A stretch of DNA of 64,000 nucleotides from Actinomyces massiliensis 4401292 (GTDB lineage Bacteria > Actinomycetota > Actinomycetes > Actinomycetales > Actinomycetaceae), in the NCBI RefSeq assembly GCF_000269805.1, contig NZ_JH711483.1, forward strand, positions 227,261 through 291,260, in the 5' to 3' direction. Positions 9,810 to 18,418 of this stretch are shown piece after piece (position 1 is the stretch's first letter; each line of letters starts with the position of its first letter). The notes beneath the pieces were generated by a model, which saw only the letters and a list, made by a program, of their open reading frames with translations, ran no database searches and was not told the origin of the DNA. Made by a program: the position numbers and the translations under genes.

Positions 9810-11404
9810 GCTTCACCGTCCCGACTATCGAGTGGGCCGGACTCGCCCCGGTCCTCATCATTCTGGGGGCCGGCGTGCTCGGCGTCCTCGTCGAGGCCCT
9901 CGTGCCGCGCGCGGGGCGCCTGTACACCCAGGCGGTCCTGTCCGCGCTGGCCGTTCTCGGCGCCGGCGCGGCCTTCGTCATGCGCTGGGCGCAGGTCCTC
10001 CCGCAGGATGCGAGCACGGGCCAGGTCGTGCCGTCCGGGAGCGTGCTGACCCCCGGGATCAGCGAGGACCCCTTCGGGGTGGCCGCGCAGGGGATCATGC
10101 TCGTCATCGGCCTGCTGTCCGTGCTGATCATGGCCGACCGCACCACCGCCGGCGACGGCGCCTTCGCGGCGCAGGCCGCCGACCGGCCCGGCAGCGCGGA
10201 GGAGAGCGAGTCCCTCCATCACGGCTGGACCACCACCGAGGTCTTCCCGCTGACGATGTTCTCACTGGCCGGCATGATGCTCTTCCCGATGGTCAACGAC
10301 TTCATCGCCCTGTTCGTCGTGCTCGAGCTGATCTCGCTGCCGCTGTACATCATGGCCGCCACCGCCCGCCACCGCCGCCTGCTGAGCCAGGAGTCGGCGC
10401 TGAAGTACTTCGTGCTGGGGGCCTTCGCCTCCGCCTTCCTCCTGCTGGGCTCGGCTCTGCTGTACGGCTTGTCCGGATCGGTGTCCTACACGAGCATCGC
10501 CACCAGGCTCGCCGCCGGCGGCGGGGCCGACGTGATCGACATGGACTGGCTCGGCCTGGCGGGCGTGGCCCTGGTGACCGTGGGCCTGCTGTTCAAGACC
10601 GCCGCCGCGCCCTTCCACGCCTGGAGCCCGGACGTCTACCAGGGCGCGCCGACCCCGGTCACCGGCTTCATGGCCGCCGGGGTCAAGGCCACCGCCTTCC
10701 TGGCGCTCGTGCGCTTCTACTACATGGTCGGCGGCTCCTTCGGGTGGGACATGGCGCCCTTCCTGTGGACCGTCGCGATCCTGACCATCGCGGTGGGCAC
10801 CGTCGTCGGCGTCGTCCAGAGCGATGTCAAGCGCATGCTCGCCTACTCGGCGATCGCGCACGCCGGCTACATGCTCATCGGCATCATCGCCTTCAACGGG
10901 CTGGCCATCAGCGCCCTGCTGCTCTACGCGCTCGCCTACGGCGCGGCCACCGTGGGCGCCTTCGGCGTGGTCACGCTGGTGCGCGCGAGCCATGCCGGTG
11001 CGGCGGGCGCCGAGGCCACCGACCTGGAGTCCTTCGCGGGCCTGGGGCGGCGCAGTCCCTGGCTGGCCGGCGCCATGACGGTGTTCCTGCTGTCCTTCGC
11101 GGGCGTGCCGCTGACGGCTGGGTTCATCGCCAAGTTCGAGCTGTTCATCGCCGGAGTCGGCGGCGGGGCCCTGTGGCTGGTGATCGCCGCGGTGGTCTCC
11201 TCGGCCATCACCGCCTTCTTCTACATGCGCCTGGTCGTTCTCATGTTCTTCCGCGACCCCCAGGAGGATCGGGTCGTGGTGGTGGGGTCGATGGGACCGT
11301 CTGGCGCCGCCATCACCGTCGCTGTCTTCATCACGGTGGTGCTCGGCGTGCTGCCGCAGGCCGTTCTCACGCTGCTGGGCCGCGCCGCTATGCTCTTGCC
11401 GTGA
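9806..11404 (+). CDS. nuoN: NADH-quinone oxidoreductase subunit N
   Basis: Third antiporter-like subunit of complex I, next to NuoK. The GTG start overlaps the nuoM stop, with GGAAGGGA upstream. The 532 residues have about 14 membrane helices and the motifs ELISLPLYIMAATARH, FHAWSPDVYQGAPTPVTGF and FAGVPLTAGFIAKFELF. It is the last nuo gene. Its 3' end contains the probable promoter of the next gene, whose GTG overlaps the nuoN stop. Confidence 0.96.
   Translation: MSFTVPTIEWAGLAPVLIILGAGVLGVLVEALVPRAGRLYTQAVLSALAVLGAGAAFVMRWAQVLPQDASTGQVVPSGSVLTPGISEDPFGVAAQGIMLVIGLLSVLIMADRTTAGDGAFAAQAADRPGSAEESESLHHGWTTTEVFPLTMFSLAGMMLFPMVNDFIALFVVLELISLPLYIMAATARHRRLLSQESALKYFVLGAFASAFLLLGSALLYGLSGSVSYTSIATRLAAGGGADVIDMDWLGLAGVALVTVGLLFKTAAAPFHAWSPDVYQGAPTPVTGFMAAGVKATAFLALVRFYYMVGGSFGWDMAPFLWTVAILTIAVGTVVGVVQSDVKRMLAYSAIAHAGYMLIGIIAFNGLAISALLLYALAYGAATVGAFGVVTLVRASHAGAAGAEATDLESFAGLGRRSPWLAGAMTVFLLSFAGVPLTAGFIAKFELFIAGVGGGALWLVIAAVVSSAITAFFYMRLVVLMFFRDPQEDRVVVVGSMGPSGAAITVAVFITVVLGVLPQAVLTLLGRAAMLLP
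11389..11394 (+). promoter_or_regulatory. -10 element of a leaderless promoter for the polyprenyl synthase
   Basis: TATGCT lies 6 nt before the GTG at 11401, inside the 3' end of nuoN. This spacing places the transcript start at or next to the start codon, so the synthase may have its own leaderless transcript besides nuo read-through. Confidence 0.45.
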
Positions 11405-12507
11405 TCGGATCGCTGCCTTTGAACGCCCCGCAGCTCGAGGGGCGGATCATCCCGGCCCTCGACGCCGTCGAGGCGCGTCTGCTCGAGGTCGTCAGCAATG
11501 CTGATGAGACCATCAACCCGCCCACCTCCCACCTGGCCGAGGCCGGGGGGAAGCGGCTGCGGCCGGTGCTGACGCTCCTGACCGCCCAGCTCGGGGACAC
11601 CGCCCTGGCCACGGGGGAGCAGGTGCGCGATGCCGGTGTCGCGGTAGAGCTGACGCACATCGCCACGCTCTACCACGACGACGTCATGGACGAGGCGCCT
11701 CTGCGCCGCGGCGCCCCCAGCGCCCAGACGGTGTGGGGCAACTCCGCGGCGATCCTGACCGGGGATGTGCTGGTGGCGCGCGCCTCCCAGCTCGTCGCGG
11801 CGCTCGGCCCGCAGGCGGTGCTCGCTCACGCCAAGACCTTCGAGCGCCTGTGCATGGGCCAGCTCCACGAGACCCTGCCCCGACCGGCCGGGACCGACCC
11901 GGTCGATCACTACATCCAGGTGCTGGCGGACAAGACCGGCTCTCTGATCGCCGTGTCCGCCCGCTACGGCGCCATGCTGACCGGTGCCGGCGCCTCGACC
12001 GAGCGCATCGTGGAGGAATTCGGCGAGAAGATCGGCGTCGCCTTCCAGCTGGCCGACGACGTCATCGACCTGGCCAGCGACTCCGAGACCACTGGCAAGA
12101 CCCCGGGTACGGATCTGCGCGAGGGCGTGGACACCATGCCGGTGCTCCTGCTGCGTAAGGCCCTGGCCGCCGGCGAGCTCGACGCCGCCGGGCAGTCGAT
12201 CCTCTCGCGGCTATCGACCGGGAATCTGAATGATGACGCGGTGCTGGCCGACGTCGTCGCCCGGCTGCGCCTGCACCCGGTGCTCGCCCGTACGCGGGAG
12301 ATGGCCATGACCTGGGCCCGGGAGGCCGTGGGCGTGCTCGAGGGGCTTGAGGACGCCGTCCTGGCCGGGACGCGCCTGCGCCTGGATGCTGCGGGGGCGG
12401 ACGGGGCCGAGCGGGAGGAGGCCCTGGCCGATGCGGCGCGGCGCGTGGGGCTCGTGCGTGCGGGCATGGAGGAATTCGCGCGACTGCTCGTGGACCGGGC
12501 CGCCTGA
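11401..12507 (+). CDS. Polyprenyl (heptaprenyl-type) diphosphate synthase
   Basis: All-trans prenyltransferase that condenses isopentenyl diphosphate onto an allylic diphosphate; next to nuo it probably supplies the menaquinone side chain. The 368-residue protein has GGKRLRPVL near residue 44, the first aspartate-rich motif DDVMD at about residue 93, the GD motif of LTGDVLVARAS, and the second motif DDVID at about residue 219. The GTG start overlaps the nuoN stop. Chain length cannot be read from sequence with confidence. A five-unit GAGATCGGT array begins 11 nt after its stop. Confidence 0.9.
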   Translation: MIGSLPLNAPQLEGRIIPALDAVEARLLEVVSNADETINPPTSHLAEAGGKRLRPVLTLLTAQLGDTALATGEQVRDAGVAVELTHIATLYHDDVMDEAPLRRGAPSAQTVWGNSAAILTGDVLVARASQLVAALGPQAVLAHAKTFERLCMGQLHETLPRPAGTDPVDHYIQVLADKTGSLIAVSARYGAMLTGAGASTERIVEEFGEKIGVAFQLADDVIDLASDSETTGKTPGTDLREGVDTMPVLLLRKALAAGELDAAGQSILSRLSTGNLNDDAVLADVVARLRLHPVLARTREMAMTWAREAVGVLEGLEDAVLAGTRLRLDAAGADGAEREEALADAARRVGLVRAGMEEFARLLVDRAA

Positions 12508-12517
12508 GCCCTTCGCC

Positions 12518-12627
12518 GAGATCGGTCGTACTCCGCGCCGAGATCGGTCCGCTTCCGCACCGAGATCGGTCGTACTCCGGCTCGAGATCGGTCCATTTCC
12601 GCACCGAGATCGGTCCAGCTGCGGATA
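12518..12627 (+). repeat. 22-bp repeat array A (5 units, forward)
   Basis: GAGATCGGT cores start at 12518, 12540, 12562, 12584 and 12606, exactly 22 bp apart. The 13 bp between cores vary but usually contain TCCG. The array begins 11 nt after the prenyl synthase stop, in that gene's orientation, and ends just before the stop of the convergent lipoprotein gene. There is no U-tract like that of an intrinsic terminator. Confidence 0.9.
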
Positions 12628-12633
12628 GACCTC

Positions 12634-14217
12634 TCAGGAGGCGGCAGGAGACGGAATCTGCGCGGTCGTCTCCGGAGCCGACGTCGGGGTGGACGGTGAG
12701 GAAGGCGCTGCCGGTGCGGATGGCTCCGGAGAAGTCGAAGCGGAGGCGGAGTCGAGCCACTCGGTGGCGGGGAAGAATTCGCTATCGGTGGCCAGGCCCC
12801 AGGGGGTGACCACATCTATTTCTGACGGTCCGCTCCTGACGGCCGCCTTATAGGTTCTTGTGATCGTTTCGCCCGTGCTCACCGCTATGAGCTCGAGGCG
12901 ATCATTGCCGGGGGTGGCAGAGTGCCCGGGGTAGGAGACGTAGAGGACGCCGCCGAAGACGCCCATTCCCTCCGGGTCCACCCGGCCGTCCGAAGCCCAC
13001 GCGAACGCGATGGCGGGGGACGGGGCTCCGGGAAGCCGGACGGCGGCGGTGTCCTCATCGCCGTCGTTCTGACCAAGAGTGATGATCTCCTGCTGGTCCG
13101 AGGTAATGTCGGGCCAGTGCTTCAAGGCGACGTCCTTCTCCCAGCCGGCGTCCAGCTCGACGGTCTGGCCGGAGGCCCGGTTCTCCAGGTTCCGCGCGTA
13201 ACAGGGGGCCGCGGCCTCGGCGGAGTCCATGTAGTAGTACCAGCCGTCCCTGACCATGATCGGTATGTTGTCGCCGATGGGCTCATGGACGCCGTCGGCC
13301 AGGAACACGATCTCCCTGGTCGGGACTGTCTCATCCCCAATGCTGATCGCCTGGCCGTAGGACGTGATCGCGGTGCCGTACTGATTGCCGAGGACGGAAT
13401 GGGCGTCAAACTGGGTGGACAGGTCATCGGCGCTCAGTCGCAGCCCGATGTAGTCGGCATCAGCATGACCTTGGAGCGTCATATTGTCGCCCGCAAGGAT
13501 GAGTGAGGTGCGGTCTGCGGAAAAGGACAGATGCATGGAGGGGACGAGTTGGGCGTAGAACTGCTCGCTGAGGGTGGTGGAGGCGACGACGGCGCCGTCG
13601 GACAGGCGCACCTTGAGCATGAGAACCGAGCAGGTCCGCTCGTCGGGCAAGGTGTTACTGTAGGTCTCGTCGTCGGTCGTCCCGGCGCTCTGGGGCGGTG
13701 AGGTTGGTGAGGGCGCCGACGGCGTGCTGGTGCCGAGGGTGAGGTAGGCGTGTTCGGCGTCGAGGAGGGCGGGGCCGTCCGTGATTGTGATCCGGGCGGT
13801 TTTCGGGACATTGTCGTCCTGGTCATCGGGGTCCTTCAGCTCCACCTCCTTGGTGGTCCAAGCGCCGTCGGGGTCGTCGGGGCTGGCGGGGTCCGGGAGT
13901 ACGGCGCGGGTGGTGGGTCCGGAGATGTCGACGATGATGGGGCACCACCCGCCTGTGCAGGTCTCGCTCGCCTCGCTCAGCGCGGCGGCGCCGCACAGGT
14001 AGCGGTCGCGGGCGGCGTTGAGGGAGGTGATGAGGTAGGTTCCCGGCCAGGTGGGTTTGTCGGCGAAGGCCGAGGGAATGGCGTCGGGGCTGGGCGGCGG
14101 GATCGGCGTGGGTGGTTCGGCCTCGTGGCGCTTCCTCGGTACGCAGGCGGTCAGCGCAGGCAGGGCGGCGACGGCCGCGCCGGCGACTGCGGCGGTCAGG
14201 AAGGTGCGGCGGCGCAT
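12634..14217 (-). CDS. Tat-type lipoprotein, paralogue 1 of 5 (probable beta-propeller)
   Basis: Predicted exported lipoprotein of unknown function, 527 residues. Start chosen at the ATG preceded by AGGAG at 6-nt spacing; the frame runs upstream into repeat array B without another good start. The signal peptide has a twin-arginine motif (RRTFL, residues 3-7) and lipobox LTAC with the lipid-bearing Cys at 25. The mature part alternates short hydrophobic strands and Gly/Asp turns, suggestive of a PQQ-like propeller, with family blocks LSFSADRTSLILAG, LRLSADDLSTQFDAHS and IMVRDGWYYY, and a C-terminal EWLDS block. Unlike its paralogues it then carries a Ser/Pro/Thr-rich tail of about 40 residues. 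It is closest to paralogues 2 and 3. Confidence 0.8.
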   Translation of the reverse strand: MRRRTFLTAAVAGAAVAALPALTACVPRKRHEAEPPTPIPPPSPDAIPSAFADKPTWPGTYLITSLNAARDRYLCGAAALSEASETCTGGWCPIIVDISGPTTRAVLPDPASPDDPDGAWTTKEVELKDPDDQDDNVPKTARITITDGPALLDAEHAYLTLGTSTPSAPSPTSPPQSAGTTDDETYSNTLPDERTCSVLMLKVRLSDGAVVASTTLSEQFYAQLVPSMHLSFSADRTSLILAGDNMTLQGHADADYIGLRLSADDLSTQFDAHSVLGNQYGTAITSYGQAISIGDETVPTREIVFLADGVHEPIGDNIPIMVRDGWYYYMDSAEAAAPCYARNLENRASGQTVELDAGWEKDVALKHWPDITSDQQEIITLGQNDGDEDTAAVRLPGAPSPAIAFAWASDGRVDPEGMGVFGGVLYVSYPGHSATPGNDRLELIAVSTGETITRTYKAAVRSGPSEIDVVTPWGLATDSEFFPATEWLDSASASTSPEPSAPAAPSSPSTPTSAPETTAQIPSPAAS

Positions 14218-14316
14218 GTCGGTCTCCTGAAGCAGGACGGGACGGCGGGGGCTGAACTCACTCTTGCCCTCCGTCGCGGGGCTGACCATGGGCAGCCCTG
14301 CCCGCCCCCTTTCGTC

Positions 14317-14495
14317 GAGATCGGTCGTACTCCGCGTCGAGATCGGTCGTACTCCGCGTCGAAATCGGTCGTACTCCGCGTCGAAATCGGTCGTAGTCCG
14401 CATCGAGATCGGTTCAACCGACCGATCTCGGCGCGGAAGTGGACCGATTTCGAGCCGGAACCGGACCGATTTCGAGCCGGAACCGGACCGATCTC
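14317..14495. repeat. 22-bp repeat array B (5 forward + 4 inverted units)
   Basis: Forward cores GA(G/A)ATCGGT start at 14317, 14339, 14361, 14383 and 14405. Inverted cores (ACCGATCTC/ACCGATTTC) start at 14421, 14443, 14465 and 14487. The arms meet in a tight hairpin-like junction (GATCGGTTCAACCGACCGATC centre, 14407-14427). The inverted arm lies just 3' of paralogue 2 in its sense orientation. The gap between paralogues 1 and 2 (14218-14539) holds nothing else that I recognise. Confidence 0.9.
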
Positions 14496-14539
14496 GGCGA
14501 AGGGCGAAGGGCGGAAGGCAGAGGGCGAGGCCCGGCCGC

Positions 14540-15954
14540 TCAGGAATCGAGCCAGGCGGTGGCGGCGTAGAAGCCGTCGCGGCAGGCCAGACCCCAGGGG
14601 GTGACCACGCTCATGCCCGGGATGCTCGTCTTCTGATCGGTTTCGAGAATCGTCTCGCCGGTGCTCACCGAGGTCAGTTCGAGGCGCTGGGTGGTTCTAT
14701 CGTCGGATTCGTCGGGGTAGTACGTGGTGTACACGATGTCGCCGAGGATCCCCGCCCCCTGAGGCAGCGGCCGTTCCGCCGGCGTCCACCTCAGGGCGGG
14801 GCTGGCAGCACCGGGAGGACGAACAGTGAAGTCGGTGTCGTTGTCGCGCTCTTGAACGGAGATGATCTCCGGCTGGTCCGAGGCGATGGCGGGCCAGTTG
14901 GCCAGCCGCACCTCATCGGCTCCGTTCTCGTCCAGCTCGACGGTCTGGTCGGTGGCCCGGTTCCACGCATAGCCGCGATCGGGGGAGGCAGGGGAGGCAG
15001 GGGAGGCAGGGGAGCCGGTGGAGTACGAGTGCTCCTCGTAGTAGAACCAGTCGTCCTTCACATGATCGGCAGGCCAGGGGTGTCCTTCTGCGCGCCGTCG
15101 GCCAGGAATATGGTCGTTCTGCCCGAGGCGCTGATTGCCTGGCCGTAGGTCAGGACGCTGCGAGTGCGCTTGCCCTCGAGAATCGAGTGCGCGTCGAACT
15201 GGACGGACAGGTCCTCGGCGCTCAGCCGCAGGGCGACGAAGTCCGCGTCGACGTTGTCGTCGTTCGTGCTGTTGCTGCCCGCCAGGAGAAGAGCGGTGCG
15301 ATCGGTGGAGAACGACAGGCTCATGCGAGTGACATTCTTCGCGAAGAACCGCTCGTTGAGGGGCGCGGAGGCCGCGATGGCGCCGTCGGACAGGCGGACC
15401 TTGAGCGCGCTCACAGAGCAGGTTTCTCCCGACTGGAAATCGTGGGGGTCCACGTTGCTCTCCGGGTCCGGTTCGGACAGGGCGATGGTGCCGACAACCA
15501 GGTAGGCGTGCTCCTCATCAAGGAGGGCGGGGCCGATCACGATCGTGGTCAAGGCGCTCTTCGGGTCCTTGCCGATGGCGTAGCGGCTCACCAGCTCAGC
15601 CTCCGCCGTGGTCCAGGTGCCGTTCTTGTCCAGGAGCACCGCGCGGGTGGTGAGGGTGGAGACGTCGACGATGACGGGGCACCACCCGCCTGTGAAGGTC
15701 TTGCTCGCCTCGCTCGCCGTGGTTCCAGCGCACAGGTAGTGGTCGCGGGCGGCGGTGAGAGTCATGTTGGCCGCGACGTCCGGCCATGTCGGTCGCTCTG
15801 CGAAGGCCGAGGGGGCGGCGTCGGGAGTGGGTGGCGGCGTCGGGGCGGGTCGTCTGGAGCGCGTGGACCGGCCCGGCCAGCAGGCGGCCAGTCCGGGCAG
15901 GGCGGTCATGGCTGCCCCGGCGGCTGCGGCGGTCAGGAGGGTCCGACGGCGCAT
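14540..15954 (-). pseudogene. Tat-type lipoprotein, paralogue 2 of 5, split by a 1-nt frameshift
   Basis: The first frame starts at ATG 15954 (CGGAGG 6 nt upstream), has RRTLL and lipobox LAAC (Cys 25), and stops after ...GLPIM at 15058. The second frame starts at GTG 15061 (VKDDWFYY...) and ends in ATAWLDS at 14540. Paralogue 1 reads IMVRDGWYYY across the same point, so IM + VKDDWFYY is one protein of about 471 residues with one base lost (probably ATGGTG to ATGTG). The lesion leaves a GTGA stop/start overlap, so reinitiation could still make two pieces. A 9-bp tandem repeat encodes SPASPASPASP at about 14985-15015. It is a true lesion or a sequence error. Confidence 0.8.
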
Positions 15955-16024
15955 GATGGCCTCCGATGGTCGGAAGGGGACTGCGAATGGGAGGAACTCG
16001 GCTGAGGTTCTGTCGATGGTGAAG

Positions 16025-16393
16025 TCAGCTGTGGAGGAGCTGGGAGATGCGACCGGGGGAGACGCCCATAATGGCGGCGGCGTCGGCAACAGACAGTCCT
16101 TCGGCGCGCAGCGCGGCGGCCGCCTGGCGCGATGTGGTGACTGCCCGGGCTTGAGCCGTCTTGGCGTCGGCAGCGGCCTGGTGGGCGGTCCTGACGGCGG
16201 CGAGGCTGGTGATGTCGGGTACGACGTCGATCTGCCAGCTGGAGTGGTCCGTATCCTCATCGACGGTGTCGAGGTAGTCGATGACCTGCTGCTGGGCGTG
16301 GGACAGGGTTCGGACCTGGGTGTGGTGGTCGTCGTCGATCTCGAGCTCCCAGCCACCCGACCAACGATTCGCGGTGACCGTCAGTGTCGTCAT
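16025..16393 (-). CDS. hicB: HicB-type antitoxin
   Basis: Antitoxin of a type II HicAB module: it would neutralise the mRNA-cleaving HicA toxin and repress the operon. The 122-residue protein has an N-terminal HicB-like alpha/beta part (TVTANRWSGGWELEIDDD) and a C-terminal helix-turn-helix of the form GLSVADAAAIMGVSPGRISQLL (about residues 97-118). Its ATG overlaps the hicA stop as ATGA, the usual toxin-first order for hicAB. The toxin gene is frameshifted here, so the antitoxin may be an orphan. It ends 70 nt before lipoprotein paralogue 2. Confidence 0.75.
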   Translation of the reverse strand: MTTLTVTANRWSGGWELEIDDDHHTQVRTLSHAQQQVIDYLDTVDEDTDHSSWQIDVVPDITSLAAVRTAHQAAADAKTAQARAVTTSRQAAAALRAEGLSVADAAAIMGVSPGRISQLLHS

Positions 16394-16568
16394 ACCCGAC
16401 TCCTCTCAATTGCTCGCAGTGCATCCCGAACGGCCTTGGGGGAGACCTCTCGGGTCCGGGTGATCACCACGCAACGCCGCCGTTGCGCCACACCTCATGA
16501 TCACCCTTGCCCTGGCGCGACGTGAAGCCGGATTCGCGCAGTAGACGTGCGAGGTCGCGATACTTCAT
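16390..16568 (-). pseudogene. hicA: HicA-type toxin, 1-nt frameshift
   Basis: Too short for simple ORF calling. From ATG 16568 it reads MKYRDLARLLRESGFTSRQG, then KGDHEVWRNGGVAW and a stop. Shifting one frame near 16474-16482 continues as CVVITRTREVSPKAVRDALR and AIERSRV, with a stop at 16390 overlapping hicB. The two halves match the actinobacterial HicA pattern GKGDHEVW ... VVIT.TR.VSP, with the catalytic His in GDHEVW. One added base gives about 59 residues, the normal HicA length. The lesion coincides with a small perfect hairpin (7-bp arms, 16470-16487). The toxin is presumably inactive unless this is a sequence error. Confidence 0.75.
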
Positions 16569-16741
16569 CGGTTTCGTCACCACGAAATTTTATTGTGGCT
16601 AAAACGGTGCTGTCCAGGCGGAGATGCGACAGTGCCTGGACACGACCGGGGAAGGTCGCTCCATGGGCGGCGTTCCGAGTGACGACAGCGGCGGTGATGA
16701 GGGGGCGCCGGGCTGACGATGGGGAGCCTTGCCCCTTCGTC

Positions 16742-16876
16742 GAGATCGGTCGTAGTCCGCATTGAGATCGGTTCAGCCGACCGATTTCGGTGCGGAAGTG
16801 GACCGATTTCGAGCCGGAACCGGACTGATTTCGAGCCGGAACCGGACCGATTTCGGTGCGGAAGTGGACCGATCTC
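16742..16876. repeat. 22-bp repeat array C (2 forward + 5 inverted units)
   Basis: Forward GAGATCGGT cores start at 16742 and 16764. Inverted cores start at 16780, 16802, 16824, 16846 and 16868, 22 bp apart. The inverted arm begins about 15 nt 3' of paralogue 3, in its sense orientation. The sequence entering the forward arm (ctgacgatgggg...ccccttcg) resembles that entering array B, so the two regions look duplicated. The rest of 16569-16741 shows no gene. Confidence 0.9.
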
Positions 16877-16891
16877 GACGAAGAGGAGCGC

Positions 16892-18262
16892 TCAGGAATC
16901 GAGCCAAGCGGTCGCGGAGTGGAAGCGGCCATAGGTCACGGCGCCCCAGGGCGTGACGGCGTCGATGCTGGACATCTTGGTGCTCTGAGATTCCTGCACG
17001 AGGTTCTCTCCAGTGGTGGCGGAGATGATGTCGAGGCGATAGGTGAATTTGGCCTTGGGGTCGTTGGTGTCATTGATGGTGTATATGACATCGTCGAGAC
17101 TGCTGGCGCTTTTCGGCGCCGGCCGTTCGAATTCCGTCCATCTCAGCGCAGGGGCCGGGGCGCCGGGTTGGCGCACGCTCAACGCAGTGCTGTCCCAGCC
17201 GACGGTGAGGATCGTCTGCTGACCGGCGGTGACGTCGGGCCAGGTGTGCTTGGAATCCGCCAGGTCCCAGCCGTCCTCCAACTCGATGACGTCGCCCGTG
17301 CTCAGATTGCGCGCGCGGCTCAGAGCCTCCGAATCGTCTCCCTCCCCGTACTTGTAGTAGTACCAGCCGTCCCTGACCAGATACGGGTAATTCTCGCCGA
17401 GAGGTTCGTGGGCGCCGTCGGTCAGGAACACGATCTCCTCCCTGGAGGGGGCCGGATCGTGCCTGGTGACCACGGCCTGGCCTCCGGGGAAGACCTTGGT
17501 GAATTCTTTCCCGTCGAGGATGGAATGCGCGTCGAATTGAGTGGACAGATCATCGGCGCTCAGCCTCAGGCCGATGTAATCCCCCTGATCGCCCGTTTTC
17601 TGACCCGCCAGGAGGAGAGCGGAGCGATCCGAGGAGAAGGACAGGTTCATCGGCCAGGTGTCCTCGAGCGGAACATTCCTGCAGACCACGGCCGAGGCCG
17701 GCACGGCGCCATCAGCAAGATCGACCTTGAGCATGACGACGGAATCGATCTGTGTCGACCGCTCCATCTCCGAACTGCTCGAACTGCCCGGCTGGTCCGG
17801 TGAGGACAGGTCGATGGTCCCGACGACCAGGTAGGCGTGGTTCTCGTCGAGGAGGGCGGGGCCGAGCACGCTCGTGGTCAGCGCGGTATTCAGTTCCTTC
17901 CTCGTGTCCCTGATCAGCTCGGTCTCCTCAGTGCGCCAGTCGCCGTTGTCGTCCTGGAGCACCGCGCGGGTGGTCAGGGTGGAGACGTCGACGATCACCG
18001 GGCACCAGCCGTCCGTGAAGATCTTCTGCGCCTTGTCGGCCGTGGCGCCGCCGCATAGATAGCGACCTCTAGTGGCCTTGAGCTCAGTGCGGGCGGCATC
18101 GAGATCGGGCCAGACGGGACGTTCTGAGAAAGCAGAGGGAAGGGCGTCATCGGAGGGAGGCCTCTTCACCGACCGCCAGCTTTCCGAGCAGGCCCCCAGC
18201 GCGGGCAAGAGGGTGGTGGTGAGGCAGGCGCCGGTGACGGTGAGGAAGGTGCGGCGGCGCAC
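16892..18262 (-). CDS. Tat-type lipoprotein, paralogue 3 of 5
   Basis: Predicted exported lipoprotein of 456 residues, function unknown. The GTG at 18262 is preferred because TGGAGG lies 5 nt upstream and the product then begins with the twin-arginine motif RRTFL and lipobox LGAC (Cys 25). Family blocks are clear: WCPVIVDVSTLTTRAVLQD, LSFSSDRSALLLAG, LRLSADDLSTQFDAHS, VRDGWYYY, and the end in FHSATAWLDS. It lacks the Ser/Pro tail of paralogue 1. It lies 156 nt downstream of paralogue 4 and is followed by array C and the hicAB remnant. Confidence 0.8.
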   Translation of the reverse strand: MRRRTFLTVTGACLTTTLLPALGACSESWRSVKRPPSDDALPSAFSERPVWPDLDAARTELKATRGRYLCGGATADKAQKIFTDGWCPVIVDVSTLTTRAVLQDDNGDWRTEETELIRDTRKELNTALTTSVLGPALLDENHAYLVVGTIDLSSPDQPGSSSSSEMERSTQIDSVVMLKVDLADGAVPASAVVCRNVPLEDTWPMNLSFSSDRSALLLAGQKTGDQGDYIGLRLSADDLSTQFDAHSILDGKEFTKVFPGGQAVVTRHDPAPSREEIVFLTDGAHEPLGENYPYLVRDGWYYYKYGEGDDSEALSRARNLSTGDVIELEDGWDLADSKHTWPDVTAGQQTILTVGWDSTALSVRQPGAPAPALRWTEFERPAPKSASSLDDVIYTINDTNDPKAKFTYRLDIISATTGENLVQESQSTKMSSIDAVTPWGAVTYGRFHSATAWLDS

Positions 18263-18377
18263 GGTGGCCTCCAAATGGATCAGTGCTGCGAACGGGAACA
18301 GCCCTGATTCTGGACTACCGCGTTCCGATCCGTCGATGGGGACGGATGCCCGGTGCCGGTGCGGGCCGGTCCGCACC

Positions 18378-18418
18378 GGGTGGATCGATCGGGTGGATCG
18401 GGTGGATCGGTTGGATCG
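18378..18418. repeat. 9-bp tandem repeat GGGTGGATC
   Basis: About four imperfect copies lie in the gap between paralogues 3 and 4, ending next to the stop of paralogue 4. This is the same short-period repeat style seen inside several genes of the window. Confidence 0.7.

Noticed and set aside
12518-16876. CRISPR-like arrays of short repeats
   Set aside because: The conserved core is only 9 bp, the 13-bp gaps are related to one another rather than unique spacers, arms invert within arrays, and no cas gene is visible.
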